From: Thermoplasmata archaeon
GTDB lineage: Archaea > Thermoplasmatota > Thermoplasmata > Thermoplasmatales > Thermoplasmataceae
Reading direction: 5' to 3'
NCBI GenBank assembly: GCA_021850745.1
Contig: JAJZKX010000008.1
Location: forward strand, 1-18,561
DNA: 18,561 nucleotides
Made by a program: the position numbers and the translations under genes. Shown here piece after piece: positions 1 through 6,247 of the stretch; positions within the stretch are counted from its first letter, which is position 1, and the number at the start of each line of letters is the position of its first letter. The notes under the pieces were generated by a model. The model saw only the letters and a list, made by a program, of their open reading frames with translations, made no database searches and was not told the origin of the DNA.

Positions 1-619
1 CGAGAGCCTTCCTGTATGCGTCCTTCTCCGATTTCAAGGATACGGCATAGCCGATGTACATCCTTGTATTCAGATCCATTAAGGCGAAGGAGTAGACGAA
101 CTGCCCTTTCTTAACGGATTCTCCATCTTTCTCCCTCATTGATCTGTAATGTTTTGTCACTGTTAATGAATAGCCTGTACCGTCACCCACAGCATCACAT
201 CTCCCGATCTCCTTTTTCCTCAAAGTCTCAATGAAGAGGTTGTTCAGTATCATGATCACAAGGGGATCGGAATACAATCGTTCAACAGTCTTGTATGAGA
301 TCGTTCTTTCAATTCCAAACAGCGGTAACTCATACGCCATTCTGCGGTTGCTGAGCTTCATTATCTCCTTTACGAGGATGATGAATGCTTTCTCTTTAGC
401 ATCCAGCAGCGATGGCCTGCCGAATTCATTTATGGCAATGGAGGAGGCATGATCGATCATGGATCTGAGTTCCATTGACATTCCAAGAAGCCTTTTCCTG
501 TAAGTTTCCTCATATTCCTTTGAATCCGTGATCATCGGCACTGAGAATTTCTCCCTGTATTCCTGTATCAGTGCATTGATGTTATCCCTGAATGTTTCGT
601 ATTCAGACTGGGTGATCAC
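1..619 (-). CDS. IS transposase, DDE type, partial (C-terminus off the left edge)
   Basis: An uninterrupted minus-strand frame runs from a GTG at 619-617 to the window edge, giving 206 residues. The N-terminal part is a basic and acidic helical region (starting V/M-ITQSEYETF). Residues 141-151 read CDAVGDGTGYS, followed by LTVTKHYRS, which resembles the first catalytic Asp strand of IS4/IS5-like RNase H fold transposases (D142 or D146). A following hydrophobic strand and Asp (VYSFALMD, residues 175-182) could carry the second acidic residue, and the last catalytic Glu would lie outside the window. No Shine-Dalgarno site is seen; a TATA-like stretch about 30 nt upstream suggests a leaderless start. 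An in-frame TTG seven codons upstream is an alternative start. The gene is divergent from the DUF2080 gene, as a pair in one element. Confidence 0.75.
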   Translation of the reverse strand, partial: MITQSEYETFRDNINALIQEYREKFSVPMITDSKEYEETYRKRLLGMSMELRSMIDHASSIAINEFGRPSLLDAKEKAFIILVKEIMKLSNRRMAYELPLFGIERTISYKTVERLYSDPLVIMILNNLFIETLRKKEIGRCDAVGDGTGYSLTVTKHYRSMREKDGESVKKGQFVYSFALMDLNTRMYIGYAVSLKSEKDAYRKAL

Positions 620-653
620 GAAAGTATAATATATACTCAATATATATACATTT
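620..653. promoter_or_regulatory. Bidirectional promoter between the two IS genes
   Basis: The 34 bp between the transposase GTG (619, minus) and the DUF2080 GTG (654, plus) are almost all A/T and contain TATA-like runs readable on both strands (gtataatatatact and its mirror gtatatatatt). Each run lies about 25-30 nt from the start codon it would serve, which fits leaderless archaeal transcription in both directions. This is read from spacing and composition only. Confidence 0.5.
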
Positions 654-818
654 GTGAAAAAGGTCAAGGTTGTTGAGGCGAATGAGATTACGGTAAGGAA
701 CATTCAAGCCTATATGGAAAGAGTCGTAACAAAATTCGGATCGGGAGCAAAGGTGGATTGCCCAAAGGAATTCCTGGGAAAGAAGGCCTATCTTATAATT
801 GAAAAAGACGAAGAGTGA
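654..818 (+). CDS. DUF2080 family transposon-encoded protein
   Basis: This 54-aa frame starts at GTG and reads VKKVKVVEANEITVRNIQAY, then an ERVVTKFGSGAKVDCP segment and a KEFLGKKAYLIIEKDEE tail. The pattern of a short N-terminal strand, a helix, a G-S-G-A-K-V/I strand with P-K-E/D, and a final G-K-K-A-x-V/L-I-I strand matches the archaeal DUF2080 family of small proteins found next to transposases. Their function is not established; the fold looks like a small DNA- or protein-binding module, possibly a transposition accessory or regulator (inference). It is divergent from the transposase across a 34-bp AT-rich gap and ends just inside the right end of the insertion sequence, overlapping on the opposite strand the read-through tail of the truncated peptidase. 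Confidence 0.8.
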   Translation: MKKVKVVEANEITVRNIQAYMERVVTKFGSGAKVDCPKEFLGKKAYLIIEKDEE

Positions 819-1252
819 GGACTTCTGTCCCAGAGTCTACTAGAGCCAATGAGAATTTTAAGGACGATGAGCGATTCCAGGATTCCCTGCACGTCGTCCA
901 GTGCCCCACGGCCGTATATCCTGTCGTCCCTGATGTCTGCCTTGAATGGATCATTGTTCCATTTAAGTGGCTTATGAACACCTATGGTATCCATATGAGA
1001 TACCAGCCAGGTGGTGACTTCCCCAAAACCGAACCGCCCAACAACATTGGGCCTTGAAACCTTGTGCCTGTCATTCCCGGTTATAACCTTGATGTCCTTT
1101 ACCCCGATTTCCTTAAGTATCGAGAGGATAACATCTGCCCTCCTCTTTTCCCCTTCACCGCCCTGCCTTGGTGTAACAGCCCTGGTTTCCAGGATCCTTG
1201 GAGCCCATTCGTTTACAAGCTTGCGTATCTCAGACTCTTGAAACTGATCCAT
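788..1252 (-). pseudogene. M20 family metallopeptidase/deacylase, truncated by the insertion sequence
   Basis: The first ~135 residues are a good M20 (ArgE/DapE/CPG2-like) N-terminus: an N-terminal helix, TPRQGGEGEKRRADVILSIL, the metal-binding SHMDT motif (H86, D88), the W-N-N-DPF-A segment and YGRGALDDVQG with the bridging Asp at 119/120. After ILESLIVLKILI the match stops and the frame reads through antisense insertion-sequence DNA (SSRLWDRSP...) to a chance stop at 788. Roughly two thirds of the usual ~400 residues are missing, including the catalytic Glu of the EE motif, the dimerisation domain and the last zinc ligands, so the product cannot be active. The missing part may lie left of the element. 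The gene starts 77 bp downstream of the ClC gene on the same strand and may have been cotranscribed with it. Substrate class cannot be told. Confidence 0.8.
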
Positions 1253-1328
1253 GATAGAACTTAACGGTATTGCGTATAGTATGTTTTCCCATTGCCCTTA
1301 TAAAGAGTTGCTCCAGCAGTGCCAGAAT

Positions 1329-2972
1329 CTATGCCTGGGACATCTGCCGCGTCTTGAATTCAAGGTATGCCTCCTGATATCCGTCTGCGACTTCGTCAAA
1401 ACCAACCGTCCCGCATATCTTTCCACCCTTTCGATCAAGAACGATTATGGCACCCTGCGTGTCGTCCGGGAGTATGGAGAGGACCTTATCCATAGGAGTT
1501 GTCCTGCTTATACTAGCAGTTTCAGGTATTCCTATGTCCCTCAATCTCCTTCGTGGAAATTTGTACTCCAGCTCCACCTGCCCCATTGTGATATATCCTT
1601 GTGGTCCTTCGGTGCTCTCAACAACAATGCCACGCGCCCTATGCGCTTTCATCCTGAACAGGACCTCCTCAATGGTCGAATCCTTTGAGCAGGTGATAAA
1701 GTTCCTGTTCATGATATCACCCACGGGAATACCGTGCATAATGTCCTGTCGGTATTCATACAGGTGAGCAGGGGAATGCAGCTTGTTCATTACCTGGGCC
1801 CCGTACAAGGAGTCTCTTCCTCCAGAGAGGAAATATGCGATGGTGATAGCTATTGTCAATGGAAGAAACATGTCGAGGCCACCCACCATCTCCGTACCCA
1901 TCACGAGCATTGAGATTGGTGTCTTTGCGGAGGCAGCAAAGAATGCCAGCATTGTCACTATGATTATTTCCTGCTCCGTGCTGAATGGAAGGTAATGCCC
2001 GAGAGTGCCTGCAAGAAATGCCCCGAGAAATGCCCCGGTAACTATGCTTGGTGCAAACACTCCACCTGCTCCTCCTGATCCTACGCTGAAGGATGTCGCC
2101 AGAATCTTTGCAAAGAACAAGAGGAGAAGAGCGAAGAGAGTTAAGGTCAGGGTACCGCTCAATATCAACTGTACAAATCCATATCCAAGACTCAGCACCT
2201 CCGGATAGAACATTGCGATGACCCCAACGAGAAGGCCCCCAATGGCAGGTTTAACCCATATCGGAATGTGCCTCATCCGAAGAAATGCCAGGTGGATGAG
2301 GTCGTACAGCCTGACATAGAACTTGCTTGCGGCTCCGGCCACAACACCGATGGAAGCATAAACGATGATGGAAAGAGGATTACTGAAAAGGAAATCATTA
2401 GTAGGAACGGAAAAAAGAGTAACATAATGGAATTGAAACCCGAAGATCGCATACCCTACAAGAGAAGCCACGGTTGCAGGTATCAGGGCTTCCACTTCAA
2501 AGTCCTTCCTGTAGAGGATTTCAGTGCTCATGATTGCCCCGCCTATGGGGGCCATGAATATGCTTCCGATTCCGGCCCCGATTCCAGAAGCCATCACGAT
2601 CCTTCTGTCATGGTCGTTAAGGTGGAACAGATTTGCAAGGAAGGATCCAAAAACGGCTGATATCAGGGCTACTGGTCCATCCCGGCCCGCACTTCCGCCA
2701 GAACCGATCACCAGAGCCGAAGAGACAAGCTTAACGGCGGGTGTCCTGTTCCTGATTCTCGCTTTCAGGTTATGGAATGCATTGATGGCACTGTTGATCC
2801 CAAGACCTTCGGTTCCCGGCGCAAGCTTGTAGACAAGTATGCCTGCCATGAGCCCGCCGGCCGTTGTGGATACGGGAATAAGATATCTCACATAATTCCC
2901 AGCGCTGTAAGTCAGTGATCCACCTTCACCGGCAGGAAGGGGTACTGCATAGCCAGAAACGCCGGTCAACAT
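1329..2972 (-). CDS. ClC chloride channel/H+-Cl- exchanger with two CBS domains (main part)
   Basis: This 547-aa membrane protein has the ClC signatures in order: APGTEGLGIN (residues 51-60, first selectivity loop), GSGGSAGRDGP (90-100, second loop with the gating position), GSGGAGGVFAP (298-308, third loop) and SLYGAQ (388-393, with a Tyr at the place of the anion-coordinating Tyr). E151 in MSTEILYRKDF lies where exchangers have the internal proton glutamate. A CBS pair follows (about 415-465 and 483-535), typical of regulated ClC proteins that bind adenine nucleotides. The gating Glu of GREGP is Asp here (D98, codon GAT). The frame begins at an ATG after transmembrane helix B, which is encoded in another frame just upstream (2966-3124), so the intact protein would be about 600 residues. 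An acidophile could use such a protein for anion balance (inference). Confidence 0.85.
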   Translation of the reverse strand: MLTGVSGYAVPLPAGEGGSLTYSAGNYVRYLIPVSTTAGGLMAGILVYKLAPGTEGLGINSAINAFHNLKARIRNRTPAVKLVSSALVIGSGGSAGRDGPVALISAVFGSFLANLFHLNDHDRRIVMASGIGAGIGSIFMAPIGGAIMSTEILYRKDFEVEALIPATVASLVGYAIFGFQFHYVTLFSVPTNDFLFSNPLSIIVYASIGVVAGAASKFYVRLYDLIHLAFLRMRHIPIWVKPAIGGLLVGVIAMFYPEVLSLGYGFVQLILSGTLTLTLFALLLLFFAKILATSFSVGSGGAGGVFAPSIVTGAFLGAFLAGTLGHYLPFSTEQEIIIVTMLAFFAASAKTPISMLVMGTEMVGGLDMFLPLTIAITIAYFLSGGRDSLYGAQVMNKLHSPAHLYEYRQDIMHGIPVGDIMNRNFITCSKDSTIEEVLFRMKAHRARGIVVESTEGPQGYITMGQVELEYKFPRRRLRDIGIPETASISRTTPMDKVLSILPDDTQGAIIVLDRKGGKICGTVGFDEVADGYQEAYLEFKTRQMSQA

Positions 2973-3124
2973 GAGTATCCTATCAGATTTATCAGATTAT
3001 AGAGGATAAGTGAACCAACCCCTGCGGCTATGCCTATGAGCACCCCCAGGACAACCCACATACCTGCCTGGCTCGAGAGTGCCTTCCTGTGGAAGGCATG
3101 ATATGCGGCTGAGAATGAACGCAT
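2966..3124 (-). CDS. N-terminal piece of the ClC protein in a different frame
   Basis: From ATG at 3124 this 52-aa frame encodes an amphipathic N-terminus (MRSFSAAYHAFHRKA) and one transmembrane helix (residues ~22-48, MWVVLGVLIGIAAGVGS then LILYNLINLIGYS). This is what is expected of helix A/B of a ClC protein and is exactly what the downstream frame lacks. It ends in TGA seven bases inside the downstream ORF, whose ATG overlaps the last codons (tcATGttga). The two frames differ by -1. Either a single base was lost (mutation or sequence error) or the ORFs are translated by coupled re-initiation. No slippery heptamer is visible at the junction. A TATA-like ACTTAAATTG at 3161-3170 lies upstream. 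Confidence 0.6.
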   Translation of the reverse strand: MRSFSAAYHAFHRKALSSQAGMWVVLGVLIGIAAGVGSLILYNLINLIGYSC

Positions 3125-3640
3125 TTGTCAACAGTCTCTTATGCAATTACAATGCACGGGCAATTTAAGTGTTTGTGGTTGCCACTCCAGCATGGATACG
3201 GGAGCGGTTGAGTGGATACTGGATACCCACTGCCGGACTCCAGCCATAGCCAATTTACCGGGATATGGAGACTAGTTCAGCAGGCCCAGAAATCATGGGC
3301 CGGTGGACAGTGCTCATCACCCTTAGGGGACTCCAGGACTCGGGAAGGCATTTTTCCTCGTCGACCGAAATTCCACGGCTTTTTCCATGAAGATAATGCA
3401 GCCACACTTTACGCCACCTATTGCGCCTGACAAGGCGATGCTCTCTCTGGCAAGTCTGATCGTCCATGGTGTTGATTTTGGCAGGAACCATTTTCTGTTC
3501 CGTCCCACAACATAATTGCCGAAAAGATCAAGGGTTCCTGCAGGCAGTGGAATGCCATAAACTAATGCATCAAGCGCGCCAAAATCATGCGTGAGTTCCA
3601 TGCTATCCTGTGGTTCGCTGGCACAAATGAGCCAAGCTAA
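3125..3640. other. 516-bp gap without an assured gene
   Basis: The stretch between the ClC N-terminus and the tRNA holds a TATA-like box for ClC (3161-3170), a perfect 6-bp hairpin near 3276-3294 (ggccca, 7-nt loop, tgggcc), a perfect 5-bp GACA-loop hairpin near 3424-3437 (cgcct/aggcg), and a short imperfect inverted sequence near 3212-3230 (gtggatactggatacccac). A minus-strand ORF of 92 aa (3323-3601) crosses part of it but has no recognisable relatives. No SRP RNA, RNase P RNA or C/D-box signature was recognised on either strand. Confidence 0.4.
3323..3601 (-). CDS. Doubtful small ORF, hypothetical or gene remnant
   Basis: From an ATG at 3601 the frame gives 92 residues, including DALVYGIPLPAGTLDLF and RLARESIALSGAIGG, and ends at a TAA. 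The frame is also open further upstream into the tRNA gene, which cannot be protein-coding, so the upstream ATG is dismissed. Codon choice is unremarkable up to about residue 75 and less convincing after it. No TATA box at the right distance, no Shine-Dalgarno site and no known motif were seen. It may be a decayed gene, a real small protein, or chance. Confidence 0.2.
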   Translation of the reverse strand: MELTHDFGALDALVYGIPLPAGTLDLFGNYVVGRNRKWFLPKSTPWTIRLARESIALSGAIGGVKCGCIIFMEKAVEFRSTRKNAFPSPGVP

Positions 3641-3728
3641 TGCGGGAACCGGGATTTGAACCCGGGTTAAGGGCTTATTCCTCATTCAGATTGGGAAGCC
3701 CCTGTGATAACCGCTACACTACTCCCGC
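3641..3728 (-). tRNA. tRNA-Gly (CCC) with a 16-nt intron
   Basis: Reading the minus strand from 3728, the acceptor stem is GCGGGAG paired with TTCCCGC (one G-U pair), the D arm is GTGT/TCAC with an AGCGGTTA loop, the anticodon stem is GGGGC/GCCCT with loop TTCCCAA once the intron is removed (anticodon CCC), the variable loop is 4 nt, and the T arm is CCGGG-TTCAAAT-CCCGG. Discriminator base is A and CCA is not encoded. The intron sits at the canonical 37/38 position and the precursor folds into a textbook bulge-helix-bulge: anticodon stem, 3-nt bulge TAA, 4-bp helix TTCC/GGAA, 3-nt bulge CAA, then a short TC/GA stem with a 5-nt loop. This is the substrate of archaeal splicing endonuclease. Mature length is 72 nt. 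Confidence 0.93.
3676..3691 (-). other. tRNA-Gly intron (16 nt) at position 37/38
   Basis: The intron reads atctgaatgaggaata on the minus strand. Cuts after the second base of each 3-nt bulge (CA|A and TA|A) leave A37 and A38 as in a normal anticodon loop. The intron's GGAA pairs with TTCC (positions 32-35) in the precursor, hiding two anticodon bases until splicing. Confidence 0.88.
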
Positions 3729-3775
3729 ATGGAATTACCGGATAATGAAGTTGAAAAAATAACTTTGCTCAGGGG

Positions 3776-5038
3776 TTAATACCAGCCCCTGAGCTTCATC
3801 GCATCTGCAACACGCTTTATAGATATGGTGTATGCAGCTGTCCTTGGATCCACCTTGTACTTCTCAGAGGCTGCCAGAACCTCCTTTGCGGACTCCGTCA
3901 GTATCTGATCCAGCCTGGAATAGACCTCTTCCTCTGTCCAATAGTAACCGGACACGTTCTGGGTCCACTCAAAGTAGGAAACGGTCACGCCGCCAGAGTT
4001 CGACAGAAAGTCCGGAAGCAGGAGTATCTTCCTCTTGTGGAATATCTCGTCCGCCTCTGGGGTTGTGGGGCCATTTGCAAGTTCAAGAATCACCTTCGCC
4101 TTTATCTTGTCGGCGTTGGAAGCAGTCAACTGGTTCTCGATTGCTGCCGGAATGAGAACGTCCACGTCGAGCTCAAGAAGTTCCTCGTTGCTTATGTTCT
4201 TCGACCCGGGAAAGTCCTCAACGGTACCGTGCGACTTCTTGTGAGCTAGAAGCTTGTTGAAGTCTATGCCATCCTTTGCATAAATTCCACCCTTGGTGTC
4301 AGAAACAGCAACGACCTTTGAGCCAAACAGTTCCTTGATAAGCTTGACAGCGAACTGGCCGGCATTCCCGAAACCCTGTATCGCTACAGTTGCCTTTGAC
4401 AGGTCCAGGCCCAACTTCTTCGATCCCTCTCTCAGCACGTACATGCCTCCCCTCGCTGTGGCATCTCCTCTTCCAAGTGATCCCCCTATTTCAAGTGGCT
4501 TTCCGGTGATTACCCCTGGCGCAGATCTCCTCACAATGTTCTCGTATTCGTCCATCATCCATGCCATTATCTGCGGCGTGGTGTAAACATCAGGTGCAGG
4601 CACGTCAATCTCTGGGCCAATGAACTCACCTATTGCCCGGACGTATCCCCTGCTCAGTCTCTCAAGTTCCCCTGCGCTCATCTTCTTAGGATCGCAAATA
4701 ATGCCACCCTTCGCTCCACCAAGCGGAATTCCCACTATTGCAGTCTTCCATGTCATCCAGGCTGAAAGTGCCTTAACCGTGGAAAGACTCTCCTCTGGGT
4801 GGAACCTAATACCGCCTTTAGTCGGCCCCCTCGCGTTGTTGTAATGGACCCTGAAACCTGTAAAAACCTCAGTTTTTCCATTGTCCATACGAACCGGGAT
4901 CCTGACCTGGAGGATCTGCATTGGTTCCCTTAAAATAGCTAGCGCCTGCTTGTCAAGATTAATCACCTTGGCTGCCTTATCGAGTTGCCTCTGGGCAATA
5001 TCGAAAGGGTCCAAATCTTCTTTTAGACTTGCTGACAT
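3776..5038 (-). CDS. gdhA: Glutamate dehydrogenase (Glu/Leu/Phe/Val dehydrogenase family)
   Basis: The enzyme catalyses reversible oxidative deamination of glutamate to 2-oxoglutarate and ammonia with NAD(P). With the start at 5038 it has 420 residues, the usual size of archaeal hexameric GDH. Motifs in order: [10 protein letters not shown] (71-80, substrate Lys 74), MTWKTA with K98, the family signature [10 protein letters not shown] with catalytic K110, PAPDV with catalytic D150, TGKP (178-181), the Rossmann GFGNAG (222-227) and [10 protein letters not shown] (D247 at the end of strand 2; cofactor preference not settled), then [12 protein letters not shown] near the C-terminus. An in-frame ATG 15 codons upstream exists, but the 5038 start has a GGTGA site 5 nt before it (caggtgaactaATG) and matches family starts. 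A TATA-like TTAAATATTG at 5081-5090 would give a ~25-nt leader. The gene stands alone, upstream of the tRNA. Confidence 0.95.
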   Translation of the reverse strand: MSASLKEDLDPFDIAQRQLDKAAKVINLDKQALAILREPMQILQVRIPVRMDNGKTEVFTGFRVHYNNARGPTKGGIRFHPEESLSTVKALSAWMTWKTAIVGIPLGGAKGGIICDPKKMSAGELERLSRGYVRAIGEFIGPEIDVPAPDVYTTPQIMAWMMDEYENIVRRSAPGVITGKPLEIGGSLGRGDATARGGMYVLREGSKKLGLDLSKATVAIQGFGNAGQFAVKLIKELFGSKVVAVSDTKGGIYAKDGIDFNKLLAHKKSHGTVEDFPGSKNISNEELLELDVDVLIPAAIENQLTASNADKIKAKVILELANGPTTPEADEIFHKRKILLLPDFLSNSGGVTVSYFEWTQNVSGYYWTEEEVYSRLDQILTESAKEVLAASEKYKVDPRTAAYTISIKRVADAMKLRGWY

Positions 5039-5080
5039 TAGTTCACCTGTGCCTAAAAAGGCCAACTGGTAATCGCAGGA

Positions 5081-5090
5081 CAATATTTAA
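5081..5090 (-). promoter_or_regulatory. TATA box of glutamate dehydrogenase
   Basis: TTAAATATTG on the minus strand, preceded by purine-rich sequence, lies about 45 nt upstream of the chosen GDH start. A start site 25 nt downstream leaves a short leader containing the GGTGA ribosome-binding site. Confidence 0.5.
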
Positions 5091-5214
5091 CCTTCATATC
5101 CGCACACATCAGGGCTAGAGGCTTATTTTCATGGTCACAGAGAAGTGGACATGATGGGCACAATTCAGCGGATACTCCTCATGACTACCAGGGGAATTGG
5201 CTAAGTAGCGGGAA

Positions 5215-6240
5215 ATGCAAGGAATGTTTTTTCAACAACCGCCCATGTTGCATCTCATGCAGATTCTCCGTAACTTTCGTTTCCTCTGGGAAGGGAAGAA
5301 CCATGTTCGCACAGGTATACAGTTGCCCACAGAAGCCGGAGAAACAGAACAACCGTATGTAGCAGATCCATTTTCCATCAGATCAGTAAGAATTAACATT
5401 GGCCCTATGGGAGAGAGTGAACTTGAATCCTTGATAGATTCCCATGTGCTTACCTTGTCACGGAGGAGTTTGACATTTACGGAGAATGGAAAGGATCTCT
5501 CAGTTGAATACCATGCGCTTGTCTTTCCAGGAGAATTCCCGCATAATGATTCGGGCAGACCAGCAACGATGGCGAGGAAGGGAATGACCAGGAAACAGGC
5601 ATTCAACTTACTCCTGTATATGTACGTATCAAACAGAAATGGGCATGAAGCACCTGTACCGGTTGATGAGGCTATCTTCACGATCAAGAATGAAATGGAA
5701 ATTCCGGATGACTTCATGCCGCCGCACATGATGGAAATGGTTGAGGGAAGGAAGATTGTGGACCCGGAATCAATCGCAAGGGAATTGAATGACATTCCAC
5801 TCAGCGTCTCCGGAAAGCATCTTTATGCCGTTGTGAGGGAAGGCGTTCCAGGGATTCTTGGCATTGATTCGCTCTTGTGCAGCCAGTTTGATGGAGACGC
5901 CAAAAAATTCCTTGTGAGCCTTAAAGAAAGCCTGTTGATTGATTTCAGCGACCTGGAGCAATCTGCTGCATATGATCCATTCACCCTGAGCAGAATGCTT
6001 AAGCAGATAATATTCCTTCATTCAAGAGGGAGAATCGTGGATCTTGGGGGAAGCGCCTATGATGACAGAAAGAGTGAAATTCTCGTCAGGAACGGGATTG
6101 CAGTGCTTTCCGATGGCATGGTGGCCCTACGACCCGGCATCAGCCACGAAGAACTTGAAACCATAAGGAAGAACTCTCTGGGCGAGGCTGCTAAACTTGC
6201 CTCAGCGTGGCTTTGCGGCCTGCTTTCCAGTGACGAGTGA
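5215..6240 (+). CDS. Unrecognised 341-aa protein, operon with dolichol-kinase-like gene
   Basis: I do not recognise this family. The protein is soluble by composition, with no signal peptide or transmembrane helix. Visible segments are a polar N-terminus, GRPATMARKGMTRKQAFNLL (residues ~119-138), VPVDEAIFTI, a Met-rich IPDDFMPPHMMEM (~179-191), VREGVPGILGIDSLL (~218-232), and a C-terminal helical part with LKQIIFLHSRGRIVDLGGSAYDD and LSDGMVALRPGISHEELE. It starts after an in-frame stop at 5206; ATGs at 5224, 5245, 5257 and 5404 are also possible and the residues before ~64 look less ordered, so the start is uncertain and no Shine-Dalgarno site decides it. It ends 7 bp before the next gene, so the two are cotranscribed. 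Confidence 0.7.
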   Translation: MQGMFFQQPPMLHLMQILRNFRFLWEGKNHVRTGIQLPTEAGETEQPYVADPFSIRSVRINIGPMGESELESLIDSHVLTLSRRSLTFTENGKDLSVEYHALVFPGEFPHNDSGRPATMARKGMTRKQAFNLLLYMYVSNRNGHEAPVPVDEAIFTIKNEMEIPDDFMPPHMMEMVEGRKIVDPESIARELNDIPLSVSGKHLYAVVREGVPGILGIDSLLCSQFDGDAKKFLVSLKESLLIDFSDLEQSAAYDPFTLSRMLKQIIFLHSRGRIVDLGGSAYDDRKSEILVRNGIAVLSDGMVALRPGISHEELETIRKNSLGEAAKLASAWLCGLLSSDE

Positions 6241-6247
6241 ACAGTAA

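Larger units (their letters stand above)
1..845. mobile_element. Insertion sequence, right-hand part (left end outside window)
   Basis: The element holds two divergent genes, a DDE-type transposase (minus, running off the left edge) and a small DUF2080 protein (plus), the latter a family known as transposon-encoded in archaea. Its right boundary is inferred from where peptidase-like coding sequence resumes: codons that look like M20 peptidase stop near 845-850, and the DUF2080 stop codon lies at 816-818, so the end falls between about 819 and 850. A short inverted sequence, tcta-c-taga, lies at 836-844 near the junction and could be part of the end or of the target. The terminal inverted repeat cannot be tested because the left end is not in the window. 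No IS family is assigned. Confidence 0.75.

Noticed and set aside
1251..1688. 145-aa plus-strand ORF over the start of the peptidase gene and the 3' end of ClC
   Set aside because: It is antisense to CBS-domain coding sequence with clear family motifs and has no motif of its own.
3255..3491. 78-aa minus-strand ORF in the gap before the tRNA
   Set aside because: It overlaps another frame of equal weakness, is rich in Arg, Trp and His in a way unlike the neighbours, and has no start signal or motif.
3641..3660. tRNA 3' end as an attachment site of an integrated element
   Set aside because: No second copy of the T-arm/acceptor segment and no integrase were seen in the window.
3602..3685. Upstream extension of the small ORF into the tRNA gene
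   Set aside because: The tRNA fold and its intron explain this sequence fully, so an ATG inside the tRNA is not credible.
5039..5083. Longer glutamate dehydrogenase from ATG 5083
   Set aside because: The added residues are not family-like and the 5038 ATG has a well placed GGTGA site.
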